Position numbers and translations under genes: made by a program. Positions 23,301 to 38,300 of a stretch of 64,000 nt of DNA are shown here, one piece after another; the stretch's first letter is position 1, and each line of letters starts with the position of its first letter. The stretch lies in NCBI RefSeq assembly GCF_014839835.1, contig NC_071616.1:39195307-39259306 (forward strand), written 5' to 3'. The notes beneath the pieces are model-generated. The model did no database searches and was not told the origin of the DNA. It was given only the letters and a program-made list of their open reading frames with translations. The DNA comes from Dryobates pubescens. Lineage: Eukaryota; Chordata; Aves; Piciformes; Picidae.

Positions 23301-26300
23301 GCACAGGACAAACAAGAGCCTGCTGTGCAGCTGTAAGCAAGAAGCCACAAGAGCCTCCTTAATACTTGAGAGTGAAAGGAGGAGCTTACCTTCAACACGA
23401 CAGCAGCAGCTGAGAGGACAGAAGCAGCTCAGCCAACATTTTAACACTTTTGTGGTAACACAAACACAGGGAACATCTGACACTTGGCAGACAAGGCAGG
23501 TCTCTCTAGTTCTACTGCTCCCTCACCACAAGAAGAAACCATTTTGGTACACGAGGAGCACACCTCCAGCCTCACAGAAACCTCTGCTTTCTGACAAAGC
23601 CCAAACCAGACACATCTTCACCTCCAACAAAAGCAAGGGCTTCCCAGTGCCTTCAAATTAAAAAAAGCAGCAGTCTCCCAAGTATCTCAAAAGACAACAT
23701 GAAACCATGAGAGGAAGCTACTTCCAAAAATTCAACAAGAGAAAGAAGATGGCTTGGAGAGTAAACCACCAGGAACAACTAAGAAAAAGGAAACACATCC
23801 AAGGAATAATTCTCCTTTTTTCACTCCCCCCTCCTTACTTCTTCAGGGTAAATCTGGGTAGGTTCCAGGTACCTTAGTTTAGAGAGAGGCAACCCAAAAG
23901 ATAGCATCACAGTAGATGCTTCCTGTTTGTGGGGAACAGAAGGAAGAACTTTTTCATTGTGAGGGTGACAAAACACTGGAAGGGGCTGCCCAGAGTGGTT
24001 GTGGAGTCTCCTTCTCTGGGCATTCAAAACCTTGCCTGGATGTGTTCCTGTGTGACCTACTCTAGTTGATGCTGATATGGCAGGGGAGTTGGACTAGATG
24101 ATCTTTCGAGGTCCCTTCCAGCCCCTAACATTCTGTGAAACCCAAAAACCTCTGTTTCTTGACTGGAAACAAGAGGCAGTAGCATGAAACACAGGACACT
24201 GGTTTATTATAAGGGGACAGTATTTCTCCAGCCATCAATCTCTTCAGTATATTTAGTTTCTACAATGCTTAATTACACTATTCAGCTACCCTGACTTAAT
24301 TTTGTTACTTAAAATAGAAAAGACAAGGGTTATGAGAACTGGGTTTGAAATGGCATTAAAATTGTTCATTAAGAATTTCTGTTAAGTGTTGCATTTGAAG
24401 TAGAAATTAACACAATGGATTCAACCATTGATAAAACCAGTGGTTCTGGTTCAACAACAAAGCATGGTTTGTTTTCTTAGTATGCTTCTTAGTGTGTTCC
24501 CTGCTGAAGGGAACACACAGAATCACAGAATTGTGAGGGATGGAAGGGACCTCAAAGATCATCCAGCTCCAACCCCCCTGCCATGGGCAGGGACACCTCA
24601 CACTAGAGCAAGTTACTCAGAGTCACATCCAGCCTGGCCTTAAAAGCCTCCAGGGACAGGGTTTCTACCACCTCCCTGGGCAACCTGTTCCAGCATCTCA
24701 CCACCCTCATGGGGAAGAGCTTCTTCCTAACATCCAGTCTGAATCTACCCACTTCTAGTTTTGCTCCATTCCCCCCTAGTCCTATCACTACCTGACACCC
24801 TACAAAGCTTTCTTGTAGGTCCCCTTCAGATACTGGAAGGCCACAGTACAGTCTCCTCAGAGCCTTCTCTTCTCCAGACTGATCAGCCCCAATTTTCCCA
24901 GTCTGTCTCCATAGGAGAGGTGCTCCAGCCCTCTGATCATCCTCGTGGCCCTTCTCTGGCCACCCTCCAACATGTCCATCTCTCTCCTGTAACAGGGGCT
25001 CCCAAACTGGACACAGTACTCCAGGTGGGGTCTCACCAGAGTGGTGCAGAGGGCTACACTGCTGGCCACACTTCTTTTGATGCAGCCCAGGATATGATTT
25101 GCTTTCTGGTCTGCAAGTGCATACTGAGTTTCTTGTCCACCAGTGCTCCCAAGTCCTTTTCTTCAGGGCTGCCCTCAAGCCAGTCACTGCCCAGCCTATA
25201 TTGATGCTTGGGATTGCCCTGCCCCAGATGTAGGACACATGTGCTTCCTTAAACTTCTGAGTGCACCATGTTTCCAAACAATCCATATCTATATTTATTT
25301 GCACCACATTTCAGTCCTTTGAACTTTCCAAGAATGTAGTTTCTTTTGGCCAGAGAAAATGGCATAACAACTACAAGGATAATTTCCCTATTTAAGGGAA
25401 AAAGCAAATCCTACATTTGGGAGTTGCTAAACACCACCAAATGGATACTTCTCACTGCTTAGTGTCAAGATGCATTTTAAATTAGCTTATTTACAGGTCC
25501 CATCTATAATAGGTCCTTCAGTGTGTGCACCATGTGAAAGTCTCAGGCTGTGCCAGAGGAGGGTTAGGCTGGATGTTAGGAAGAAGTTCTATACAGAGAG
25601 AGTGATTGCCCATTGGAATGGGCTGCCTGGGGAGGTGGTGGAGTTGCCATCACTGGAGGTGTTTAGGAAGAGACTGGATGGGGTGCTTGGTGCCATGGGT
25701 TAGTTGTTTAGGTGGGTTGGACATGATGATCTCAAAGGTCTCTTCCAACCTGGTTTATTCTATTCTATTTATGACAACTACTGAAAAGATGACCAGAAAC
25801 ACACCACCCTCCAACAAAAACCTTCCACCCTATTACAAGTAGCTATTACTTGGTCTGTGATTATTTTTCTCCCTCATGCCCAAATTCTTATAAGAAAATG
25901 ACAGCAGTCCTCAAGAGAGGACTGTTTGTTATTTGAAGTCAGGCTCCTTTTTACACAGGATATCAAGGCAATCTTCCTGCAAGAATGTTTTTCAATCTTT
26001 TGGAGCACTAAAGGTTAATAAAATTAAATCTCTTCTGGGGCTTTGTTGCAGAGATACTCTCAGGATGAATTCGAAGGTTACATTGCTTAGAGTTGCTCTG
26101 CAAAGACTTACACTCCACCTTCTGCCTACTCATGTAACAAGGGGAATGCAGTGAAAATTCTACAGCAACTGGACCTGCAGTAATTAACAAGTTACCTTCT
26201 GAAACAGCTTAGAGAAGTTTAATGTCAATAAAATAAAGTTTTAGTGCAATTAAGTGAAGTATCCAGGGAAATGTTTGTTGAGCATACCCTGTGGTCTGGG

Positions 26301-29300
26301 TTCAGCTCACTCTTAAAAAGCAACAAGCCAACAGAATGGACACTCCAAGGATGTTCATGAACTGAGTGCTGACCTACTGAAGTATCAGAATCACTGCTCC
26401 AAAGTAAAATTAAGAGCCAGTTCTCTTGGAAAATCTGTTTTGAGTGGCAACAGTCCTTCACATTTGAGTGCTTTGGTTATCATATACCAGGATATATACA
26501 TGTTGATTGCTTAAGTAAGAAAGACATTGTCATTGTCTGCTTCACTCTGAAGCACTATTAAACCCAGCTCCTTACTGAAGATGTTTCTTTACAACATGGC
26601 AAAATATTTGTTTCCCTTATACTCTATTCAGAAGCTGCCAGGATGCCAATACCAGCTGAGCTTTGAGATTTCATGATGCAAAGTTTCCATTCAAAATATC
26701 CAATGTGCTTTTTCTAGAAATAAATTGGACCAGAGACTGCTATTATTTGCAACAGACTTTTTCCATATCCCAACTGAGATAAGTTTTAGACATGCTGGTC
26801 TCAGCAAACTCACTATTTAATTGCTTTTATAGAAATCCTACATTTAAGGCAGCTGTTGGCTAAAACATCAAAGCTCAGCTTGGCCTAACATTTCTTCCAT
26901 TGACTGGCTCAGCTGGGATACATGAAGCATGCAGCAGATAAGGTAAACTTCACTTAATGGCAACCCTTGGTCTAATCAAGTTTATTCTGTCAAGGTAAAA
27001 AGCACTACATAATAAAGCATAGTGTGCTCCACAATACACTGCCCTGGTTTGGGGGGGGGGGGGGTCCTTTTATTAAAAAATACAATAAAAATTAAGGATT
27101 TCATAAACTATAAAAGGAGAACAAAGCAATCTTAACTGTGCCATACAACAGAGTCTTTGGTATTCAGGAAAAAAAGTAAGTCTGTACTAGGAAAGCAGGA
27201 GAACAGTCACAGCATTCCTGGCTGCTGTGCACCTTTGAGGGCTCTTCACTGAAGGGTCCATTTGTACAGCAGCCTGCACGCCCCTGGCTTCACAACATGT
27301 ACATCATGCCTCATGAGCCTTTCATCACTGCACCACAGTGCAGCTCTTCTACTGAGAGGTAATGGCACACAACACATTACACAGATTTGGTGCCCTGCTA
27401 GTTATAGTTTGGGGTGGGGGGAGAAGGGGGAGGTCTCTTCTACATCCATGGATACCTGACACAAGTTGCATAGCGGGGAACAGATCTGGCTCTGAAGGTA
27501 CCTGAGCATTACCATAATAGTCACTAAGTTTCATGGTTCCTGCATTTCTTTGAGTAGACACTTAAGCAAACAGCCAAACCCCAGCAAGGCAGCTTAACAT
27601 CTACTCCTTGTTTGTAAGTATAACACATTTCTCTGCACTCCACAAGAGACAGGTGTATTCTGTACTGATGATAACCCCACCTGCTCTCAGCCTAAGGTCA
27701 CTTTTGCTATATGTAAGAACAGCCTAGCAGGAAAGAGCAGTACCATCAATCCACCCAAAATGAAATGCAACAGCTTCAGAATGCAGAATTAACCAGGTTG
27801 TAAAAAAACTTCAAGATCATCAGGTCCAACCTATGACCCAACACCATCTAATCAACTAAACCATAGCACTAAGTGCCTCATCCAGTCTCTTTTCAAACAC
27901 ATCCAGCAATGGTGACTCCACCACCTCCCTGGGCAGCCCATTCCAATGGCAAATTACTCCAGCCCAAACCATTCTATGATTCTACAAGAGAGCTGCTCCC
28001 ATACCATACAGAAGGGCTCAGCCCCAGTAAGGAGGCCCCAGCAAGAAGGCCCAGCCAGCACCCATGGATGATACTGGAGAGACCATCAACACTTTTCCTA
28101 CCTAACCGGGGGGCCAGCAGGCCCCCAGCCTTTGTTGTCGTCACCACCATCACCCAGTGTGCACCATGGGCACTCACCAGCGATGAGAGGAGGATCCCTC
28201 AGCCTAGATGGGCTCACCTTGGAGCTTCTGCCCTCTCTGGGAGGGGATTAAAAAGGGGAGTGGGTGAGGAGGGCCAAGTGACTACACCTGGGGTGGGAGG
28301 AAACTCAAATAGAGCCCAGGTGCTCTGGGATTTGAGGGGGAAAACGGGGCAGGTGAGGGACTTTTAGGGTGTCAGGTAATGATAGGACTAGGGGGGATGG
28401 AAAAGAAAAAAATAGAAATGGGCGAATTCATATTGGAGGTTAGGAAGAAGTTCTTCCCCATGAGGGTGGTGAGACACTAGAACAGGTTTGCCCAGGGAGG
28501 TGGTGGAAGCCTCATCCCTGGAGGTTTTTAAGGCCAGGCTGGATGCGGCTCTGAGCAACCTGATCTAGTGTGAGGTGTCCCTGCCCATGGCAGTGGGGTA
28601 GGAACTGGATGATCCTTGAGGTCCCCTCCAACCCCACCAATTCTATGATTCTAAAACAATTTGCAGTTTAGGATGGATGTTAGGAAGATATTCTTCCCAG
28701 AAAGAGATGGGCCCTTGGAATGTGCTGCCCAGGAAGGTGGTGGAGTCACCATCCCTGAGAGTGTTTAAAATAAAACCAGATAAGGCACTTGGTGCCATGG
28801 TTTAGCTGATTAGATGGTGTTGGATGATAGGTTGGACTTGATGATCTTGAAGGTCTTTTCCAACCTGGTTAATTCTGTGAATCACTAAGAGCCCTAATCC
28901 CATTTGAATTCTCATAGTCTCATTGCAGTTTAGTCCCCAAACCCTGTGTTTTGGTTTTTTTTCCCTTCAAAACAAATCCATTTTACAGAGGGGAAAATAA
29001 CCCCAAGTGATTGACAGTCCCAAACTCTTTACTGCAGTCTCTTCAGCGAATCCAAGGTCTCCAAGGATGGATATGCATATAAAGAAACACAGAGCCTACT
29101 GCTGTACAGTCTGTACAGGAAATAAAGAGTTTCAAACACAACATTTCTTCATTACAGGTTCCCAAAAGATGGTGCAGAAGTCATTCCAACAACAATGCCA
29201 AGCAGAGAACAGGGCACCAGTTTCCATGCATGCAATGACACTCATCTGAAGCATGAGAACAAGCACCTCTGCACTGCCATCAGCCTCCAATGTGCAACAA

Positions 29301-32300
29301 GGCAGGACCAGCTGCTGCACAGAGCAATGACTCCAACCACCTGACTGCACTCCAGCACATCAAGAAGAACCCAGTGAACTCTGGAGGCTGCATCTCCAGT
29401 ACAGGCAACTAAGCCTGGGGAGGGTCAGAAAGCAAGCCCCTGCAGTAAACCAGGACAACAGAACTGCAGAGCCAATTCAGTGGGGCAGGAGTTATTGTAT
29501 GAGGGTAGAGAAAAGAGCTGTTTGGGACACCAGGTCTTGGAGGGTGTCATAAAAGAAACATGAGACTGGGGGTGTAGAGAGGTGAAGAGATGGATGCAGA
29601 TCTTCTCTGCAACTGGCTGCCAGAGGGCAGGGAGCTGCTATTGCCAGTGCTGAGAAGCACAGCTGTGAGCTTTGCAGATACATTATCACTACAAAATCGA
29701 CTGTCAGACATGCCAGCAAAGTAAAACAGATTATATATTTCACTTGACCTCCATGTGTAGATCCAGAACCACTGACAGAAAGCAAAATGTATTCTAGCAG
29801 CCACAGCACACCATGGGAGACAGCTTTTAATGCTGAAACTCCACTTGGAAGTTAGGCCAACAAATGAAGACCTCAATGACAGGTCAAGCAAGACCTTTAA
29901 CAGCTTCCAACATAGATGAACTTTACATATATGGAATAGAGAGGGCCTTTGAAACTTGTTCTTCATATATCATGAATTAGAGTGATTGCCATTGGAATGG
30001 GCCTGCCCAGGGAGGTGGTGGAGTCACCATTACTGGAAGTATTTAAAAAGAGACTGGATGAGGCACTTAGTGCCATGGTTTAGTTGATTAGATGGTGTTG
30101 GATGATAGGTTGGAACTGATGATCTCAAAGGTCTTTTCCAACCTGGTTAATTCTGTATTCTGCATTCTTTATTTCATAGTATCATAGTATCAGTCAGGGT
30201 TGGAAGGGACCACAAGGATCATCTAGTTCCAACCCCCCTGCCATAGGCAGGGACACCCCACACTAGATCAGGCTGGCAAGAGCTTCATCCAGCCTGGTCT
30301 TAAAACACCTCCAGGGATGGGGCCTCAACCACCTCCCTGGACAGCCCATTCCAGGGCTTCACCACTCTCAGGGTGAAGAACTTCCTCCTCACATCCAGTC
30401 TGAATCTCCCCACCTCCAGCTTCATTCCGTTCCCCCTAGTCCTATCACTACCTGAGATCCTGAGAAGTCCCTCCCCAGCCTTCTTGTAGGCCCCCTTCAG
30501 ATACTGGAAGGCCACACTTAGGTCCCCTCAGAGCCTTCTCTTCTCCAGACTGAACAGCCCCAACTCTTTCAGTCTGCAAGTCATCTGGTTTTTCCCCTTC
30601 TATGCCCTTTTAAGTGTAAGAAATTGCTGGTATGGTAACACTAAATTACAGGTTCAACTCTCTGCTGTCACCAAACATAAGGAAACAAATGCCTTCAATC
30701 AACAGGTTTTTTAAAACAACAGTATAAACCAAGGAGACATGAAGCAAATATCATTGGAAAGGGAAATGCTGGAGAGGACAGACTATAACTATGAAGAAAT
30801 TAAACCCCTTTCTAATTAATTGGACTACTTTAATGGAGGAGGACTCCAACACAAAACTCATCAGGAATACTTCTCGCAGATTTCTCAGTTCCCTAGAGCC
30901 AAATTAATGGAATCTTTAAGAGTAAATGAGATTTGTGACACAAAAATAAAGCATAAAATGAGGGCAGCTGCCCAGTAAACCAGAAGTAGCAATTTACCAA
31001 GGAAAATACCTACAGGATCTACAGGTGGCAACAGGTCTTTTTTCTCTTGTTCATCTTCCTCTTCATCTGTGCTATATTCTTCCATTGTTTCTCCACTTGC
31101 AAAATGAATAACCCTCCTTGGAATTTTCTTCTTCTTTCCTATGACACCCAGCTCCACATTCTCAAAGCCTCCCTCTCCATTTGAAAGTTGCTATAAAGAA
31201 GAAGAAGAAGAAGAAGAAAAAAGTCATCATCTCAAGTACATGCTTCTGGAACTGGAAAAGTTCCTCCTCAAAAAACTTCCTAAGATATTTAAAGTAGAAT
31301 GATTAGTGTATGCAGTGCACATCCACAAGAGCCTGGCTGTAGCTAAAGGGTATGACTGAAACATTTTTGTTTGCAGATATATAAAAAGTGATGCCTTTAC
31401 TAAAAAGAACCAAAGGTTAAGTACCTTTACTTCAGCATGGGCAGGTGGCATGTCTGGTTTTGCTCTTCCAGCTGCTGAACACTACAATGCAGTGTCTGGG
31501 TCACAAGCATTAAAAAAAGCATACTTCTAGTTCAAAGTGCCAACCAATAATTCTTTAGACTCATAACTCCTGTGGCCAGAGAATTTTACTAAGGCTTTGT
31601 TTGGATCTGTCAAAGCAGAGCCTTCACCTTGCTAGTGCTTTTAGCTGTTACTGCATCAAATGCACAAAACTGTTTTGAAAACACTTGTTACCCAGAGAAG
31701 GACCCAGAAGGTAGGAAGTGCCAGCCACATGTTTTTAATGTACTACTGTGGTAGGTTGAGAGAGGGCTTAGCTCTCCCTCCTCCACAGAGTAAGAAACCA
31801 CAGCTAACCCAGTCGAAGAGCAAAGCTATATATTTACAAGCATATATGGAAAGCAGGTTATATATAACACAATATATACAGGTATTTACAATATATACAC
31901 AGAAATATACAGCAAAGAGAAATAACACAACAAAAATCCCTCCCCCAGGAGGGATCCCCTCCCTGTAACCCCCTCTCTCCCCCCCCACCTCCCTTTTTTC
32001 CCCCAAAAGGGGTTAGAGAGACAGAAAGGCAAGTTATTAAGGGAAAGAGTTGTTAGTAAGCTTCAAAAGCCCATGCAGGATTAGTTTTTGCTTATCTGAA
32101 GGCCAACTCCAGCAGTTTGCAGAGAGAGCAGGCAGGGAGAACAGGCTGAAACCCAAACTCCCCCAACTCCCAAACCAAACTGAACTGAGGGAAAAAAAAA
32201 ATTCCAACTGCTCCACAATCTAAAGTTGCATTTTACCCATGCACCAATGAAATTCGTTTAGAATATCAGAATGTTTTGGTTCTAGTACCGAAAACATTTA

Positions 32301-35300
32301 GCCAGAGTGTCACAGCACTGTTTGTTCTTAAAGGCACAGCCTCAAACGACCACAACTGCAAAGGTTTTTTAAAATGCATGAGCTCATGTAACTTAAAACC
32401 ATAACACAAGGAACCAGGTATGGGTATGTGGACAGCAATGTGCCCCTGTGCCCAAGGCCAATGGGATCCTGGGGTGCATTAGCAAGAGAGAGTCCAGAAA
32501 GTCTAGGGAGGCCCTTCTGTCCTCTACTCTGCCCTGGTGAGACCATGTCTGGAATCCTGTATCCAGTTTAGGGCTCCCCAATTCAAGGAAGAGTGGGATC
32601 TACTGGAGAGGGTCCAATGGAGGGCTTCGAGGATGATTAAGGGACTCAAACCTCTCTCCTATGAAGAAAGACTGAGAACTGGGACTGTTTAGTCCAGAGA
32701 AGAGAAGACTGAGAGGAGATCTTATTAATGTCTATAAATACCTAAGGGGTGGGTGTTGAGAGGAAGGGGACAAGCTCTTCTCAGTGGCGCCCAGCAGCAG
32801 GACAAGGAATAATGGATATAAACCAGAACACAGGAAGTTTCACCTCAACATGAGGAGAAACTTCTTTGCTGTGAGCACTGGAATGGGCTGCCCAGAGAGG
32901 CTGTGGAGTCTCCTTCTCTGGAGACTTCCAAAGGCAACCTGGACATGTTCCTGTGTGGCCAGCCCTAGGTGATCCTGCTCTGGCAGGGGGCTTGGCCCCA
33001 ACGATCTTTGGAGGTCCTTTCCAATCCCTAGCATTCTGTGACTCTCTATGCAGAACTCAGGTTGCATAAAACAGGCACATTCCAGTTTTCAGCTTCTTGC
33101 CTCTGCAACCTTGTCCCCACAGAGGCAATTCAAAATGACTTATAAAAATATATGACTTTATCACATAGTTGTAGGACACTCCATAATCACTGTAAGCACA
33201 GCATCAGCATTCCCATCTCTTGTGCTACATTATGTAAACTAGCAAATGGGCTCAGTTAGTTGGGAGAGGCAGTGGGCACAGTAGAGAGGGGCAGGAGGGG
33301 GCTGTGGGGAGCAGAATGGTTTCCTTCATTCCAGGCAGAGATTTTTCTGGTGCCCACAGAGAACAGGGAGGGGAGGTAAAGATCACGTGCCAGGCTCCTC
33401 AGTGTGGAGAGGGAGTGCACACATCCATCATCTCTCCCAGCTCTCACACCACTGCTGCTCAAAACTGCAAGTCATTTCAGCTTCCCCTAGCAGTTCTTTA
33501 GCTACCATGGCACACTGCAGGCATTTTCCTGGAGGAGCAGAGCAGAATCAAGTGCCAAGTTTTCACTGGGGTAATTCAGCTGCAATGGCATTACATTTTC
33601 ATGCAGAATTACATTTTCCTGTAGAAAACCCAACCTGACTGTCCAGGGCTCATTGCACTCTCTGCTGTGTTTTGGCTGTGGGAACAGAGCAGGAACAGAA
33701 CAGCAAAGCTATAGAAACACAAATGCTAAAAACAGAGGAGCAACCTAAGCTCAGGGAGTGCTCTTTGCTGGGCTGCATCAGCAAGTGCCAGTTACTGCCA
33801 CTCAGATCTGCATTTTTTTGGAGCCAAAAGCACCACAGAGTCAGTCTTTTGTGAACATTTCACACTCCTTTATTGGCATCATACAATGATGCCATTTTTC
33901 ATGTTTAGTCACAGTGCTGAAGAGCAATACAGCACCACAAATATTACTCTGATAACAGCAAGCAACATGAGCCACTCCTCAGAGCTACTCTACAGGCACA
34001 GTCTCTTCATCTGATTTTGGCTCATTTCACTCAAATGCTTCTTCAAATATTTTAACTTGGAAAGAAAAATTGCTGCTAATATTTGAAGTTTAAAAAGCAG
34101 GCTTTCACACCTTGCACACCCATAGTATCATAGTATCAGTCAGGGTTGGAAGGGACCACAAGGATCAGCTAGTTCCAACCCCCCTGCCATGGGCAGGGAC
34201 ACCCCACACTAGATCAGGCTGGCCAGAGCCTCATCCAGCCTGGGCTTAAACACCTCCAGGGATGGGGCCCCAACCACCTCCCTGGACAACCCATTCCAGG
34301 GCTTCACCACTCTCATGGTGAAGAACTTCCTCCTCACATCCAGCCTGAATCTCCCCACCTCCAGCTTCATTCCATTCCCCCTAGTCCTATCACTACCTGA
34401 TATCCTAAGAAGTCCCTCCCCAGCCTTCTTGTAGGCCCCCTTCAGATACTGGAAGGCCACAATTAGTTCCCCTCGGAGCCTTCTCTTCTCCAGACTGAAC
34501 AGCCCCAACTCCTTCAGTCTGTCCTCACAGGAGAGGTGCTCCAGCCCTCTGATCATCCTTGTGGCCCATCCCACACACCACTTACACCGAGGCAGTTTTA
34601 GGCTGGTACCTAGGAAATCTTCCACAGATTTGAGTCAAAAGTGGTAGAATGTAAATAAATTACCATTGGGTGCAAAAGAGAAACAATGATAAGGTCTGAA
34701 TAATCCCATTGGTCTGATAACTAACCTAAAGCTAGTTGTACAAATGAACTCTTTCTCTTTTCAGCTTCTTTCGCTCTAGCAGATACTGGTTGGTGCTTTT
34801 GCTTGGCCGTTGCTGACCTTGGTTGTGTTCCTGTGGAGGCTAAGTACTCAGAAGCTGCTCTTCTCTTCCTCTTTTCCCTCGTATAAGGTTGGGGAAGACA
34901 GCAGGGAGGGGAAGGCTGTTGGTAACCCCCTGGTTTTGTCCAGAGGAGTTCTTGTGCTGTTTATAAATGGTAAATAAGTGCAAATATGGTATATTTTGTA
35001 CATACTCATTGCATTTCATCTCTCTAGACTGTAGGGTGCTTGTAAATACAGCTTCATTTGCTTTCCAACTGAGCTGCTCTGGCAAATTTTATTTTGGAGG
35101 TATTCTCTCCAAATTAGCTGGGGGGGTTGATTCTCAACCCACCACATACACCACCCCCAGTAAGCAGCTCCACATAGCTGATACTGGCACAAAGTTCCAG
35201 AGAGGTGCAGTAATTTGAGATAGTAAGGATTCATCAAGGAACCCTGAATAGTTTGTCTTCAGAATCTGGTTCTAGAGAGTCCTAAAGTATTAAGTAAGAT

Positions 35301-38300
35301 AATTGGGAGAGACTAAAGCTTGTCTCTCCTGATGTGACTCAACAAAGACAAAATCACCTTTCCTGCTTGCCCAGACAATAGCTGATGTGTATTGGGCAGA
35401 GCCACTGGAAGGACCGAGGCCACCTTCGGGAACATGCATAAAACAGGATAATCTCCACCATCAAGTACCCCAGAAAGGGAGGATGGTGACACAATGGATT
35501 CACCACCTGGCCCCTGATTTCCTGAGGGACAATACTTGGACACATACCTAAGGACTAAAAACTGTATAAAGGACTTGAGCAACCACTGGCTGAGGAGAAC
35601 CAAAACACAGGAGAATCAAAACACAGAAGGAAAACACAGCTGAAGAAAAACACAGGAGAAGGACAATGCTGCTGAGAGACATCATCATGGAGCCTGGAAG
35701 AAGCAGACTGAACCCTCTCTCCGTGTCCTAAGATCTGCTTGCTGCAATTCATGGAGCTGAAGAGGCTGCCCAGAGTACCTTATCTCTTCTCCAGCCAAAG
35801 CCTCAGCACCCTTTCTCTACAGACCAAACATCTCCTGCAGCACCTTTCCTCCACAGACCCAAGCTGTCCTGGGGGGGGGATGGGGGGGTGAGGGGTGTGG
35901 TAATATAATTCCTTTCCTCTTCTCTCTCTCTATTTTCTCTCTCTCCCTTTCTGATCCATCCACTTTATTTATGTAATAAATAGTCTAGCTGTTGATATTT
36001 TGGCCTCGTTTGTGCCTCTAATTTCACAACATGGGAACAGTCAAAAGCACTGAGTCTCCTTCCCTCTCTGGACCGAGACAACAATAAATAATGCTTATCA
36101 GCTGTTGCTTTGGTTGTTACCTAGTCACAAGCCTGGGTACAGGTTTCACTCATCACTGGAACATTTGTCCTTTTAATTTTCACACACACAACCTCAACAA
36201 AAGCCAACTCCCCCTGCTGAGAGCAAAAAGTTCAGCACCAGTGAATTTTATTTATCTTTCCAAAGCTGTGTCAATGCTGCTCTATTCTAGAGCTGCCAGC
36301 TAGACTGACTTTACAGCTCAAATGTTACACCACCTCCTGCGCGAGGCTTTACACTTGGGCTCTTCTTTTAGGGTTATCACAAAGACTGCTCTGCTAGTCC
36401 ACACCTTTAGTCAGGTTGCCACCTCATTGTTTTCTCCACAGGTTTGTCCCCCTCCAGTACCTATATGGGTCTTGAAAGACTCAGCACTTCTCTTAACCTC
36501 ATGCCATGGAAGTATTTACTTTGGCTTCTATTCCAGTAATTACTAGACGCAATGGCCAGTCACCCTTGTGCTTTCACCACACTAGCTAACACACACATGA
36601 ACAGCATCAAGTAACTTCCTTTTCCTTTTAGCTGCCCTGTTGGAATTTTTAATGGCTTTATGGCACCCTTCCAAGCCTCACCTGTCAGGAAATCAGCACC
36701 TGAAACTGTTGCTCTTTGTTTACCCTCTTTACACTCACCCTCTTACCTCACCTTTTGGCCAGAAACAGAACAGGACATACTTTGACAGTGTTGGGTACAA
36801 TACCCAGCACAATGGCATTTTGGTCCACAACCAAAATGCCAGATGAAATAAAAAAACTACAATTAAGGATGAGGTGTTCCAGGACGCCTGCAGGTGAGCC
36901 AGGAGAACCGGCGCAGCCAATATTAGATGATGCAATAAAGTTTCATTGAGGAGGAAAGCAGACTATCCACTTTGGCAACTTTTAATCTGTTGGGCTCTGG
37001 TATTCTTATGAGAGCTTATGACCAAAAATGCCAGAGTCTGTGATGTCCACTCTCCCCTTCAGAAACGTGAGCAATTCAATTGCACTGAACTGACAATTCA
37101 GTTCTGGGCTCCCCAGTTTAAGAGGGACAGGGATCTGCTGGAGAGGGTCCAGTGGAGGGCTATGAGGATGATTAGGGGACTGGAGCACTGCCTGATGAGG
37201 AGAGGCTGAGGGACCTAGGGCTTTTTAGTCTGGAAAGAGAAGACTGAGAGGGGATTTAATGAATGTTTATAAATATCTGAGGGCTGGGTGTCAGGAGGGA
37301 GGGGACAGGCTCTGCTCACTTGCTTCCTGTGATAGGACAAGGAGCAATGGATATAAGCTGCAGCACAGGAGGTTCCACCTCAACACAAGGGGGAACCTCT
37401 TTACTGTGAGGGTCACAGAGCACTGGAACAGGCTGCCCAGAGAGGTTGTGGAGCCTCCTTCTCTGGAGACTTTCAAGGCCCATCTGGATGCATTCCTCTG
37501 TGACCTGAGCTGGATTGTATGGTCCTGCTCTGGCAGGGGGGTTGGACTCGATGATCTCTTTGCGTCTCTTCCAACCCCTGACATCCTGTGACAGTGCTAG
37601 TTAATGAGAAATATTTCTACCCAAGTTATCTTGCCTGCCTGTTTGAGAATTTTTTTCCCTGTGGCTTGACTTTCCACCCTCGGGTTTCAACTGGAACTAA
37701 ACAGCATGAACCTTTCTAAAGCAGGAGACAACAAAATACTAGTCAGAGGATGACTGTAAGGAAAGAGCCTCAGAATACAAAGCCTTGGAAAGGCACAGTA
37801 ACCAGCGATGGTGCAGTGCATAAAACATTCAGCATGAGGCCGAGGTCAGTGCGATGGGTACAACAGCTCGCCAGGTGACATTCTAATTAAAAGCTGGCGT
37901 CCCTGACCATCTCCAATGCCTTCGCGAACTTGACAGCACGGAAACTTGTCTCCATTTAATATTTATCAGGCTCGTTTGTCGTAGGCATTACCTGACAGTG
38001 AGCAGGAGACACCCGAGACATGCGTGCCCGTCGTGCTCACTGTGATTACAGGGCGCTGGAAGGAAGGTCGGATGGGCAGAGGGACAGACTGACTGACCCA
38101 CCGCCTCCCACCGCAGCCAGGGACCCCACAGCCCACCACCCGCACCGCAGCCCCGGCAGTGGCTGGGGGCTCTCCCAGCTGCCGCACACCCCCGGGCGAC
38201 GCGGCCACCACCCACGCCCCGCACGGACCCCAGCGCCGCCGCCCGCCCCACCGCGGCCCGGGAGGCCTCGCCCTCCTCCGGAAGCGGCCTCCTCCCGGGC

